A stretch of 64,000 bases of DNA from Lithospermum erythrorhizon. Taxonomy: Eukaryota; Streptophyta; Magnoliopsida; Boraginales; Boraginaceae. Made by a program: the position numbers and the translations under genes. The notes beneath the pieces are model-generated. The model made no database searches. It saw only the letters and a list, made by a program, of their open reading frames with translations, and had not been told where the DNA came from. The stretch lies in contig JADFUC010000765.1 in assembly GCA_019722365.1 (NCBI GenBank), positions 930,001 through 994,000 on the forward strand, written 5' to 3'. Below, piece after piece: positions 26,921 through 39,985 of the stretch (position 1 is its first letter; each line of letters opens with the position of its first letter).

Positions 26921-27148
26921 CACGCTCACCATCAATATTAGAAACTAGATAGAGAAAAAATTAAGGTCAAATCATAAATAACTTCGACATTGTGAGTTTG
27001 AAGACAATTCTCTGTACTCCACACCCTAATAATCTTGAGTAGCATAATGACCCTACATTTTTTATTGAGATAAAAGTATAGCATACAAGTGAAATAATTA
27101 TTGAATCAAGTGAAATATTTTACAATTAGGCTAAACCCACAATTCTTT

Positions 27149-30100
27149 TTATGATTGTATATTGAAGTAAACAGTGTAAGATTCATCCCTTAAGCTGAGC
27201 AAGGGAGCCAATTGAAAGCTTCTATTAGCTCCCTTTGCAATAAAGCTGATAGGATGATACTCACTAATTCCAGGCTGCATTTCAAAGCTTGCGCCTTGCA
27301 TGAAAGTTGTACTCGTCGACGACTTCGTGTTGCAGCTTAGCTTAATATTACCATCACTATTGTAAATATAGCAGCCCTTATTGCTCGCAGACTCTAAGGA
27401 AACACTACCATTTTTGCCATCCAATCCAGCAACTAAAAGGAAACCACTGGAATCATTGTCGTCCGAGGAATCTGCAACTCTGAGTCCTTCATCTTCGCCT
27501 TGATGCACCACGAACATACCTGGCAAATCGAAAGGTTCTAGCATGACTTCTTCGCCAATAGCTGGCTGCTTTCGTGCTGCATATTTTCTGCCTTTTTTAC
27601 TTTTTGTGACGAGTCTATAAGTAGCAGCGACTGCAGAGTCAGTCCCGGATTCTGGATATTTCTCCATTTTGATTGTATTGTTTGAATTTATCAGGACCAT
27701 AGTAGTATTCTTAGAATCTTGAGTAAGGGAAATCAAATTAGAGTTGTAATCTGCTGGAATTGGAGTGATCCAGTTGAGAGGAGAAATAGGCTGTCCGATT
27801 TCAATGTCCCAGTCACCCATAGAGAGACCAGCCAGAAGATAAGGACCATACAAAATTGCCTGGATTGAACTATATTCTTTTCTGTCATCTGAACGCCCGA
27901 GAAAAATTGCGTTAATAAAAAGAAAACATGCCTTATGCATGAATATAACCATACAAAAAGTTCGTAGGAAGATCATCAGAGAGTTACCTTTAATGGCCTC
28001 GGTTCGCAGAGTTAAAGGAAACTCAAGATTGATTTTGTCACCAGACTTCCAGCTTCTTGAAATCACTAGTGATTTACCTGCAACGTTTGAAAGTTTGAGG
28101 GAGTACTACAGAAACTAGATATGTTGACCATGAGAAGATATGATGTCGTATCTAATACTTCTACAACATCATTCAATGCCTCTAAAGATAAGGGGGGGGA
28201 TGATCTAATACTTCAATATGAGAAGAAATTAGATTACTTAATCAAAACACTTTTACATTTAGACTATCAATTAAAAAATAAAATGAATTATGTATCAGAA
28301 AAGATTAATGCTTGTAATCCCAATAATATGTACTTCATCTACCAATTTGCTAAATGTAATTGATCACCATTAACCATAAAAAGACTGCACGCCTATAATG
28401 CATCCTGTTTTATATTTTGATCGTCAGTATGTTCAACTCTTTTGCTTTCTCCGGGAAAAAATTCAATTTCTCTGTATAATGATAACGGATACTCAAGAAA
28501 GAGTAAAACCGTACCTAATTCCATTATTTGGGGAGTATTGGCGAATAAGGGATATTGGGTACATAACAATAAGATTTTTTTATTTTTTATTTTTTCAAGT
28601 GTACATTGTTCTCTTATTTAACAGGAAGGCCTTTATGTTTTGGTTCATTGGTAGTGCTGAAGTAATTTTTTAAAGTAGAAAGGTCTGACCTAGCTTCAAG
28701 ATGACTGTTCAATTTAGCTCCCCGAGATTTATTTGTAGTCGTAAAAGAACTTAGTGAAGAGTCAATATCACAACTCAATGACGTTATAGCACAAGACAGG
28801 GATTTTCACCTGGTGCTGCCGGCAGGGAAAAATCTTGATTATTCAGTCTTGTCTTTACACCATTTGAATTAGTCCATGATGGTATTCTCAGATTTATTGT
28901 AAATTGTTCTGTTTTCTGGACAAAGAAAGATGTAAACGAAAGGATTACACTACATAATGAAAATATAATACATGTATTGGCATTTCCACCAAATTCTCAT
29001 GACATGCACTGTGATGGATGCTCAATCAGCATCATCGCACACATGAGTAATGGGAGAACTCTTTAAAAAGCTCAGCAGATATTCGCAGGTACCTGCTTTG
29101 TGGACACAGTAATTGTGACTTTGAGGCGAGGATCCCATGAAACTACAGGCTCTACTTCCTGTGTCAGAAGAACGTTTCCGGACATCCAATTTAAGGAGCT
29201 AGATACATACTGGATGATGTAAATCCCTGGATCACTTCCCTCTTCCTCGAAGTATATTGAATCTCCTAACTTCGAGAAAGATTCAATTCCTGGTGAACAA
29301 TAGTTTCATATTGTTAGATTTATAATGTTCACTCTTCTGAACCAGATTCTCATACAGTTCATATCTGGTATCAATAAGACAACAACAAATGTAATAGAAT
29401 GGATAAAATATGATCCTTACTTGGAGGACCTAAGTAACAGCAGTACAAAATTTCTTACAAAGGCCTCCAAATTTTCCACATAAATAAGATCAAGAACATA
29501 AATTTGACATTACAGAGACCCAAGGTATCCTGGATCCCCATATAGAAGTCATGATTAAATTTTCCGCTGCTCAACCCCCATAACCCCACCTCCAATCTGA
29601 GACATCAAATAAGAGAGTTACGAGTGAGACTAGAACACACACCTGTTCCATAGCAACACCAGAAGTCGTTAAACTGCGATCCCCAGCTATGATAGCTACG
29701 AGCTTTTGAGCCACCCGGATGTAGAGGAAGCATATAGATCATCCTTCCAGGATCCCTTCCTCTTTGGATACTTAGAACACCATTTGTCAGTGCTCGTTCA
29801 TAATAATCTGCATAGGAAATCTCCTTTGTATACCTGAAGAGGTTACGAGAAACCTATATGATGGGACACAAAAGTGAATCATGAGACCTCAGCATCCAGA
29901 TTTTCAAAGGCTTGGTCAGAATCAATTACTACTTTTTAACTACGTATTGTTGCTTTAAGGCTCCAAAATTGAAGACTTCATTGAAAAATTCAAATTCCTC
30001 GAATATAAATGACTTGACTATAAGGGTGGCATGATAACATGTTCCAACTAATTGACAAAATACTCTCTGTTAAACATATATGTAAAAAAAGGAGAGCACA

Positions 30101-33100
30101 ATTATAAAAACTTCCTTCACACCTTCAGCATGTTATACGTAGTACAAGATTCTTCAGTCTCTGATGATAGAAAATTTGCTATCCGTTTTGGATCATGCCT
30201 GTTAGCGGAAAATATAAAATAACTATATGAGAATATATATATTAACAATTAATATTTTCATTGGACACACAAGATTATTTGCACAGAGGTTACAGATGAA
30301 TATCTAAGCTGAGTAATGTGTGGTAAAGGTGTTTAAACAACTCAATAATGCAAGGGGTAAGTACCAAAATTCACTTGATGATGTCCCTCCAGTTGCATAG
30401 GTGTGGGAGGAGTTCATTATATCCATGAAGAATGTACTTATATCCTGGTAAACCATAATTAAGAGTTAACACCACCATGCAGTAAATTGATGTTTTCACT
30501 AAAAGACCTGCCTAAATTGCCTTCCTTTAAGGCTCTTTCCTTTCTATAGTCCATTCGGTATAAAATTTGCACAATGAGAAACTTACTTGATTCAACCATG
30601 TTATCAAACTTATAAACATATAAAAAAGATATGACTACTATTTTAACCAGAAGAGGGAAGGGGTTGCTTATGATTTGTTTTGATAGAGCTTCACAAAGAA
30701 GCACCTTATAGAGCTCATCGCCAGTATACTCGTATCGCATTTGAGTTCCAACTACAATCGGAATATGTGTATTGGAGTGAAATCCAGATATGTCGTCAGC
30801 CTGTAATTGTAAAAGATGTAGAAAACTATCTTAGTTAAGAATAGGTTATGATGTCCTAATACAGCACGTCCGATTCGTTGAGGTCGCAACAATGTCTTCC
30901 TTCGGCTATTATTTTAATTATGTAGTATTTCATTTACTTGACTGAATAGATAAATATCACCTGCTGACTGCTGTTCATGTATACCAAGTTCTAATGATGC
31001 TTAGTGACCACTTAGGCAGCACGTGCAACAAATGTAAACACAGAAATTATAACCTACAAGTCAACTTATAGAGAGAGTTGATCATAACATATTTGGCAAA
31101 TACCTTCACTGCCAGAACTCCTAGAAAGCATGGCTTGTCAAAGAGATGAGCCAGCACCAAGTGCTTTTGATCACCCTGCGCCATGACAGATAAAAGATGC
31201 TTGAGATAATATTTCTGAAGTGAAGTTTGGAAAGCATAGCAACTCAAAAAATATACTCCGTATTAGTTTCTCCAACAATATAAATCAGCTTGCAATGGAA
31301 ACTATTTTATTTTAGAGTTGCCCTTCTATCTCTGAGGGCACTAACCCCTCCTGACATTTGCTTATTTGCAGCAAGCATTGACTGATTAAGAATCAGAAGT
31401 ATGATGCAGGCATATACTTTTGGAGCTAACAAAGTCTTTGGGATTATGAATTCCATGGGCGACAAAATTAAAAAAATTAAAAGATATCTAGGATGAATAC
31501 ATTTATCCAACATAAAAGAAAGATGACCAAAGCATGAATACATATCCCCAACAAAAAAATTGTCACGGTGAAGTACCCACCGTAATGCTGAATAACCGAT
31601 AGAGAACATCATTCATCCCACCAGTTTCTTCATTTAGCGATCGCCAGTGCCTCTCAATAGTGTATTTCAATATTACACTTTGAACTCGTTTGTAAAAGTA
31701 ATCAACCATCCATTTCATCATTTTAAAAGCTTGAACATTTCCAGCAAGCGTATATTGATCCAGAAGCCCAGCAAGTATCTATGAGAGCTTAGAAGATTCA
31801 TAAGTTTGGTCGAGAGTCTACCGCTTAAGAAAAAGAGATAATGGAAACAGCTCAGACCTTGTGAATGGTATAATAGGGCGCCCAGACAGGTTGGATAGCC
31901 TCAAACCTGTCGAAAAATTCTGAAGGGAAAGCAGAAAGATATCCAGTGCCCATATTCTCTTGACATGAAGATAAAGCAGAAACCAGAGCATCCATTTTCC
32001 CTTTAAGACTATCATTATGAGTACTAGCCCACATTTGTGCTGAAGCGCTCAAGAAATGCCCTTCAATATGTCAATAACATCCAATCAGAAAAGATTGTTT
32101 TTCATTTATCGCATGAAGTATTGACACTGGTAATTGAAGTTCAATGCTGTCTTATACTTGCTCCATCTCCATCACAATTTAAGTTGGAGGTACTATAGTG
32201 AGCAAAAGATAGCTTAAAATGAAAAATAGCTTAGGGACTTTTAAAATCCCTCTTTATGGAGCTTTAACCATTTCTCAATCCTCGACTAGCATTAAAGAGT
32301 ATATGTCCTAATAATCGAAACACATTATGCTTACATTACTAGATTTTAAAACAATTTATACCATATAAATAACCAATTCATCATCTTATAATAGATCAAG
32401 GTCAGCAGATGAACTATAAGCCAAAGAAATGATTGTGCACACATTTTACTCAACTACATTGCACTCAACTACTAGTGTACCGTTGTTTTTTGTAGAATTT
32501 TACTATCATGCTTCGATAAGTTAATCAGGAGCCGAAACATTCATATCATATCAATAATATTTCATCGATTTAAATAAATTAGTGTACCAACCTACAAAAT
32601 GACCACGAAGCTCTTCAGTTGGACCCTCCCAGCCTCCATAGGGCTCGCCAGGAGTCTCCAAACCAGCAGTCTTTCGAAAGCTCCATGCCAACCGATCAAC
32701 ATCCAGCATCATTAGATACTCAAAGTTAGTCTGCTGAGCCTTCCCGAACATCGAGTTCGGGTCAATTCTCACATCATTCAATGATACTTCGTTCAAGAAA
32801 CCTTTTTGTACCCCCAAAAACTTCATTTTTCGATACATCATCATCCAACTAAACTCATCCACCTCCTGCAACATTTTTCTTGGAATCAAATTCATCCAGG
32901 CTGATTCATCAGTTGGTGTCAAATGGTAATGTGAAAACATCTCATTTTTCAAACTCTCATTGTTCGAAGACAATAATTGTTGTCTGAATGTATGTGAAGA
33001 TAGTTGAGTTGGTGTGTTTGTACACTCTTTAAGACAAACACACAAAGATACTTGAACTAACACAAAAACCAACCTCATTTTCAACAAATTAACTGAAGAA

Positions 33101-33111
33101 TTCATCCTCAT
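27149..33111 (-). CDS. GH127 (DUF1680) putative beta-L-arabinofuranosidase with C-terminal AbfB-like domain
   Basis: Twelve minus-strand exons give 862 residues, full length for plant members: 33111-32592, 32060-31858, 31778-31581, 31175-31104, 30800-30705, 30444-30365, 30198-30123, 29853-29643, 29289-29093, 28915-28810, 28077-27988, 27888-27149. All junctions are GT-AG and keep frame. An N-terminal signal (MRLVFVLVQVSLCVC or the upstream Met) suggests secretion to the wall. The DUF1680 barrel shows ELRGHFVGHFLSASAQMWAS, IQPVWAPYYTIHKILAGLLD, EETGGMNDVLYRLF, FDKPCFLGVLA and HIPIVVGTQMRYE. Zinc and catalytic positions known from the bacterial enzyme HypBA1 have counterparts: E-S-C in ETEESCTTYNMLK and the Cys pair in FNDFWCCYGTGIESFSKLGD. 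The C-terminus from LEPFDLPGMFVVHQGED is a beta-trefoil arabinose-binding-like module ending YTVYFNIQS. Closest remembered match is Arabidopsis AT5G12950. Substrate in plants is inferred. Confidence 0.93.
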
Positions 33112-34719
33112 TTCAAAGTATCATGATCAAGAAACAAAAAACTATCGAAACAATATTATTTCTACAAAAACTAACAAAACAAGATTATTTGTTCAACCAT
33201 ATGAAATCATGTTCCAATGTAAAATGGACTAAACAAACCACTTTATTTATAGCAATCACTTATCTAAAATAAGTAATAAAAATTGAGCTTTGCAGAAAGC
33301 CAAACAACAAATGCAATTAAATATTCATTGAGCTAAAAGTATGAGTACTCTTTGTCAATAGTATGAGCCCGTGTTTATCTCAAAAAACATAAATACTTGG
33401 GCACAGGCACAAAATTTCAAAAAACAATTTTTTATTAGCATTAAAAAATATTATTTTATTTTAAATTTATTCAAAAATTTAATTGTTCGGCCCTCTAACT
33501 ATTATATATATTTTCCTTCTATGTATAATATAAGTTCCTTTGTCTTTGGATATAAAAATTCTAATTTTGTCACCGCTTTTATCTTTATATATACATATGA
33601 AATAGCCAAAATTAATGGGAGTAATAAAAGTTGAGAGTGAAAGAAGGCAAACAAAAAAGGCAATTAATTATTTGCAATGATAAAATCCAAAAAAAAAGGA
33701 AAAATAACACATGAGTCTCTATCAAAGAATAATGGGGTTTTAAGGCACGTCACATTTGGTAGCTTGCAATGGGACTTGAAAACTTTTTACCAACAACAAT
33801 AAAAAAAATATTACCCAAATAATAATTGGTGTATACAGAAATTGAGGAAAGTGGAGACAGAATATAATCACGGGTGGTAGATAATGTTGATCTTTGAGGA
33901 TGTAAGATGTTGTTTTGGAGATGACATACTCACTCATGTTCCCTTTCGGTTTGTTTTTACTAAATCGCTAGTTTAATTCCCTAAATTTATACACTAATCT
34001 AGAGTTGTTATCGAGCCATTTATTAAACCATTTATTAAAGCTAGATTATCCGATTTATTAAATTGGGATTGGAATTCGTTCAATTTGTAATTCGAACCGA
34101 TTACGAGTCGTTATCATGAATGGAATTGCATTTTGATTCGATTCATATCTATTCGGTTTCATTTGAAAATCGAACCGGATTGGCTCAAATCTCATTCGAT
34201 TCGACTGCAGTCATATTTATGAATTATGATCAATGTTTTACATCATGACATATTCAACCATTAATTGAACATATTCAACCATTAATGTAGAGGTTTTGAG
34301 ATATCTTCAATTTTTAAAGTACTTCGTCTTTTTCTGGTGTTAACACATGATACAGCAACCTAAACTAATTGTATAACTTTTATTTTTTATGATTATATTC
34401 TTAGCTAAAAATATGTGGAAGTTTTTATTTTTAGTTCACCATTTTGATTATTAATAACCTTCTAGCTATATTATAAAAATTAAAGAAAATCACACAGTAT
34501 TATAAAACTATTTTTACCAAATCCAACAATATTGATGATGTAGACTGTAGTAAAGTAAAGATTAACCTTTCCGTAATATGCAAATTATAGGAAATGTCAA
34601 GTACAATGAGTTCTAACCTTACCCATCATTAAGTTGATTTGTTTTGCCATCAGCCGTCGTGACCATCAACTATCAATTAATTTTCGCCAGGCCCTCGAAC
34701 TATACGTTTTTTTTATACG
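33112..34719. other. Region upstream of the GH127 gene
   Basis: AT-rich, with no coding region I can support. The first few hundred bases should be the GH127 promoter. The short frames on both strands are compositional. Confidence 0.45.
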
Positions 34720-35520
34720 ATCTCAGACCATCGTTTTTTCTGCCGCGGCCCTTTGATCTATAAATAACTATTTTACCCTTAATAAGCAGATTAAAATAGC
34801 CACATAATTAAAAATAAAATCCCTTACCACTTCTTTTTTTTAACGCATCTCACCCAACCCTCTACCCCTTAAGTTTTCCATCTTTTTCCCCACCCCACCC
34901 CACCACCAACTCCATATGCCCCAACCCCACCTCCTTTCCCCTTGCTCTTAACCTTTCCCCGTTGCCCTATCCCCATAACACAACCAAACCGCGAATACAC
35001 GAAGAATACATTAACTATAATATCATGGCATATAATTAAAAAATTACTCAGATATTATAGTAATAAATTTAAAAATAAGAATGATTTACGAATTTCGTCA
35101 AAGAAGATTCCTACGGTGATTCATCAAATAATAAAACGAACAAGATTTCTACATGACTATCAACGATATTTATGACGCTGGAGGATACATTCATCAAATA
35201 TGCGAAGATTCCTGAGAGGATTTAGGATTATTTTGGGGGTCAATAAATTGATTAACAAGATATTATTATTATTATTATTATTTGTCATTAATCTAAATGT
35301 AAGGGGGAGGCGGTTGTGGAAATTCAAGGCAGAATGGGGTTGGGGGTAGGCGGCGGGGGAAGTTAAGATTTAAAGTTACGTTAAATAATAAGAAGCTGAT
35401 TGATTTTTTTTTTAATTACGTAAAGATTTTAAAATGCCATCTTATATTTTAGTTTACTATTGTGGGTAAAAGAGAAACAATATACACACCGTAATAAAAT
35501 AATTTCAGAGTTAAACGATT
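34720..35520. mobile_element. Possible foldback element with long imperfect inverted repeats
   Basis: A C-rich stretch (about 34840-34975) is mirrored by a G-rich stretch (about 35300-35362). Moving outwards, both sides continue with matching order when one is complemented: CTTAAG/CTTAAC, TTCTT...TTTAACG, TAATTAAAAA, and an outer ATCGTTT/TTTTACCC motif. The arms are about 200 nt and imperfect. The centre holds a TTA microsatellite. No transposase is seen. I judge it a decayed inverted-repeat element. Confidence 0.35.
35261..35283. repeat. TTA microsatellite
   Basis: About seven uninterrupted TTA/ATT units. It lies in the spacer of the putative foldback element. Confidence 0.9.
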
Positions 35521-38500
35521 GTTTTGTCCTTAATTGATATTTCCTTAATCACTACATTTCAAAATATGCTAACATTATACTATTTATGCGCTCGCGATCA
35601 CGTCGTATATCAAGTCAAAGACTATGCAAGAAAGAATTGACATCTAAAGATTTAACTAAAATTGGTCAGAGCAATTAATTTTGAAATCTTTCAATTAGCT
35701 ATTTGTTTTTATCTAACAACTATGTTTACCGACATAGGTGTCACTAATTTGGGGGTTGGCGGCTGGGTTGGTACTTGGTACAGTACTCTGCATTTTTAAA
35801 GGTGTGTAACTTTTTCATTTATTTTGGTTATAATTGTCTGATCTGATTAAACATTAACATGTGCCGGTTTGGTCTTTTTATTTTGCAATTATCCTTTTTC
35901 TTGTAAGGTTGCTTTCTTATTTGAGATTAACCATTAATTATTATGTTAGAATCTACTTAGTTCAATTGTCAAATTCAGATTTGAGTGATTGATTGCTTAG
36001 CCTATAGGGAATCTTCTTACTTTTAATTGGCATAATATCCAGGCAAGGACCAATGTAGGCCATGGTGCAATGGTACTAGCCAGTAGCCACTAGGCCACCA
36101 ATATTTTGGGTCCCCATTGTTTTAAACATTGATCCAATGTATTTCGCAGAGTATTGAAGCTGCATCAAGACGTGTTAAACAAACCGAGCCCGTCGGCCTA
36201 GTTTGTTTGTTAAAGGCTCAAGTGCCTCGACCAGGCCTCTGCACCCAATAACTACCCAATCATTGCGGACACGAATCGCAGCTCGGTCTCGCCCCTTCAA
36301 TTTTTCTACTTATAAACGCTCGCGGGGCGGGTCTGCATCGAACTATACAACCAAGACGGTTGGTCTAAGTGCCGACTCTGGGAACCGCTTTTTATATGAC
36401 TAAAGAGAAGTTCCTTCCACGGGGCACACTACTCCTCGGACGTAAGTACGAGTTATATCGAATTATACAAACAATTTTGTGTGCATTTACTTTATTTTTT
36501 GTGGTGTCGATTACATTATTTCAATGTACCAACAATGGGTACAACAAAATTTACGAATCGCTTGTGTCGCAGTATTAGACATCAATGATTTGAAAATATA
36601 TTTTACAAAAAAACGTATTCTTTTAAAGTGGTCTTAAACGGTAGAGGTTTATAAGCGTACATGTCAATTTTATTATTTCATGACGCCGAATCGCTATCGA
36701 CATCACGATTCTGCATTACGTATAACACATAAAACTTTCAGAATAAATATCGCTGTATGTTCAACATCACATATTATATCAATACATAATTTTCGATATA
36801 TTTTCTAAAATTTAAACGCGAATATAAAATATCTTATACGACATGTAATAACTGCTCCGTATGAAAGCATTCTTGTAATATTATTTTGGGGGTTGGGTTA
36901 AGTTTACGTTGAGTTATGTCGTTAAACCGAGATTTGGTAACTAAACCTAAAACCTGACCCAGAATCAGACAATTTTTAAATATTCATACAACTCCTACGT
37001 AATTATTTTCATATTTGCCTCTGCATGGCTAGTCATCACCATCATCTCTTTTTTCTTAAGCTTATTTAACTCCTCCTCCCCTATTTCCCCTTAAAAATTT
37101 ATTCCATTCTCTTCTCATCTCAAGTAACCTTTGGGCCCTAAAATTTCTTTAGCTTTAGCCATCTCTACGCTTTGGCTGCAATAAAAGTTCGAATCTTTTG
37201 GAGCATTTAGATTGAGTTTGATGATGTTGACTTTGGGGCAATCGAAAGGATTCTTTTAAGTTTTGATAAATAGAATGTTATGACCGTCATTCAAGTTTTG
37301 TAGATTATCAGATGTATGCTGATAATTATCGATTTGCTGGGCTTGAAAAATATTGATAATTATCAGTTGACTTTAAGGACTTTTTCAAATGGTTTTAAAA
37401 TTATAGGTTGGCATTATCAATTTTTTGCCACGGTTGTTTTATGTGTGTTATGATCAGAGCGACAGTCTACTCCTGATAATATGAGTTTGTAAGTCGAAGA
37501 GTTAATTGCCTGAATAAAGATGGTTAGAAATGCCACGGTTAGTTGTTAATATCTGAGCGTTAGTGGCTTTTGAAACTAAAATTTGAACTGATCGTTAAAA
37601 TTGAAAGTCATGAACTTAAGTCAATAAGCAAGTTATAACGGGAACTTTGTCAATATTTCGGGAGTATCGATACGAGATTAAATATATAAGTAGAATGTTA
37701 TATTACTAGTCAGATATTGGGCAAGAGTAATTATAATTTTGAATGCTTTGCTTAGCGCTGATCTAGTATGTCCATTATTGCTATCAAGGCCAGAGTTTTA
37801 TATACTAACCGAAATGGAAAAGATTCATCTCACGCGCTGGCCGATTAACTATTCGACACAAACCATGTGTATCCCAGATATATGATTCTGTTAAATTATA
37901 TGTCAATACAAAGGTCAAATGAGTCATTGTCATGGCCCTATGGTCCTCACGAGTCGATAAAGCATGCCGAGTCGCATTGCGCAGTCAGAGCATGAGTTGA
38001 CGTTGTTTGTCGGTTTGTATCGTCCTAAGATATCACCGCTTGCATTTAGTTACGATTCGCCGCGATTTGCTTCGCACTGCTACCATTCTGCGATAAATTT
38101 TATGTCGACGGCATAAGTTTCTCCCCGCAGTCGGCGCGCTGATTATACGCGCATTAGTCAGGTAAATCCTGACTTATATCGAAACAGGGTCGCTTTCGAG
38201 TCATTGAAATGACATTGGGCTGAGTTGCAGACGCTGAGTCATCAGGTCGCTGTTTCGGTTACCGTTGAAATATGATGTTGTTCGCCGCCACTGACAGTAG
38301 CCGAAAGTGATTTTTGCTCGTTATCATAAATTGTTGAAACGTAGACGATGTTATCACATTGCCATCATCTTGGAACGCTCGCTAGTAACAAATTCTATGA
38401 ACACAAAAATGATAATGAAATCAAGTTAATGACTTAGCATTAAGATCTTGCTTAAAAATAATATTACGCACTATTTATCTATCTGCACAAGAATATCTAC

Positions 38501-39985
38501 TTGCACACTATCAAGCAAGTGATGTGAGCACTTCATTCTCGAGATATATATTCACTAAGCCTTCTCGCAATTTTACACCCTATTCGCCATGGCCGACAAT
38601 TTCTTATCAAGCATGCTGACAGCTACAATATCCTTCATTTCCGGTATTCACACAGAAGCTGAAAATAAATACGCACAAGAATCGACTACTTTTATTTCAT
38701 TTAGATTATTAATACGTCTCAGATAAATTGTTATTTCGAGGTAAGTACTTGTCAATAAATATATCAGATTCTGAAATATTGTCAGACGTCGGTTGGTTAC
38801 ATTGGGTATCACGACGCAATTCTTTTTCTTAAAAAGTGTCATCAGATATTGTTTTGTTGAATGTTTTCAAGATGGTGTTTTAAAAATTGAAATATCCATC
38901 GATCAGCGCACTGTGTCCAGACTGTGACGATTCTAACCTCGTGAACGCATTTATTCTAAGGGTCAAGTTACCTATTACAAGATAGTTATATAAGAATACG
39001 TATCATAATCTCTTTTACTAGTAAATACTTCTTTCAGTTTTTTTTTTACTTGTCATCCTAACTTATATATATATTTTTTTTTTTACATTTTCAATACATT
39101 TTCACCTAATTTTTTTCAATTTTATCTACATCATTAAACATGATTATTTTTCTTCTTTAATTCATTGTATATTTCATTTTCAACATAAATTAGTCAAAAG
39201 TTAAAAAAGATAAACATTAAATAACTAAAAAGTAAATATTTAGTGAATAATCAATTGTGAACATATATGTAAAATTAATTATTTTATTAATAAATGTACA
39301 AATGTGTAGAATGGCAATTAAAAAAAATGAAGGGAGTGTAAATAAGTGGGTGAAAACCCATAAATTTGGAAACAGACAAATGCATTATGCATCCCAAAAT
39401 CTGGCGAGAAGTTGCACTCAATCATCACCAAATTCTATTATCAGTAAATAGTCAAATGCCTCACCAGTCACACCTTGAACAGGAAATAAACAAACCTTGT
39501 TGGACTCTTTACAACTACACATTATTCATTTATGATAACATACATAGACCTAATATCTCCATAGATCTCTCTCCTTCTCTACTACCACAATTGACTACAC
39601 ATATTGTCTGTTCCACCACCACTCATACCTCCACCCCCCTCCTTCCTACTTCATGTGGGAGAAGACTAAGTAGGTACAAAGACTCATAGAGTGTCACAAG
39701 CCTTCTTGGTGTTTGATGTTTACTACCTCTTTTGTCTTTTTAAATCTTTTGTCCTCCCATTTAGTGGTTTACATTTTCAAATCTTATCCGTTGCTTTCTT
39801 TATAGATTTCCAATCTATTATCTAATACCATATATTCATAAAGTCACTTTCTGACATCAAAAAGTTATTTTCCAGTATGTTCTGATTGCAGAAAAACCAA
39901 AATTACTCATCTGTATTTCCTTTTCGGACAAGGGGAGCAAAAAAAAAAGGAGTACTTCCTTTTCTTTTTTGTCAAATACCCATTG
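35521..39985. other. Repeat-like intergenic region upstream of the bHLH gene
   Basis: No gene is supported. Two blocks stand out as richer in C, G and CpG than the neighbourhood: about 36180-36440 and about 37860-38400. Neither gives a readable protein, so decayed transposons are the likely source. A possible tRNA B-box-like AGTTCGAATC at about 37186 lacks a partner. From about 39480 the sequence becomes pyrimidine-rich, as expected for the bHLH promoter and leader. Confidence 0.4.

Noticed and set aside
28121..28363. An 80-residue plus-strand frame
   Set aside because: It starts just beyond the GH127 intron acceptor on the opposite strand and is AT-rich; it lies within intron 10 and has no homology features.
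37170..37200. AGTTCGAATC resembling a tRNA B box
   Set aside because: No A box, acceptor stem or anticodon arm could be built around it.
39257..39689. Two overlapping frames upstream of the bHLH gene
   Set aside because: They have low-complexity Ser/Thr/Pro composition from the CT-rich leader and no family match; this is probably promoter or untranslated leader.
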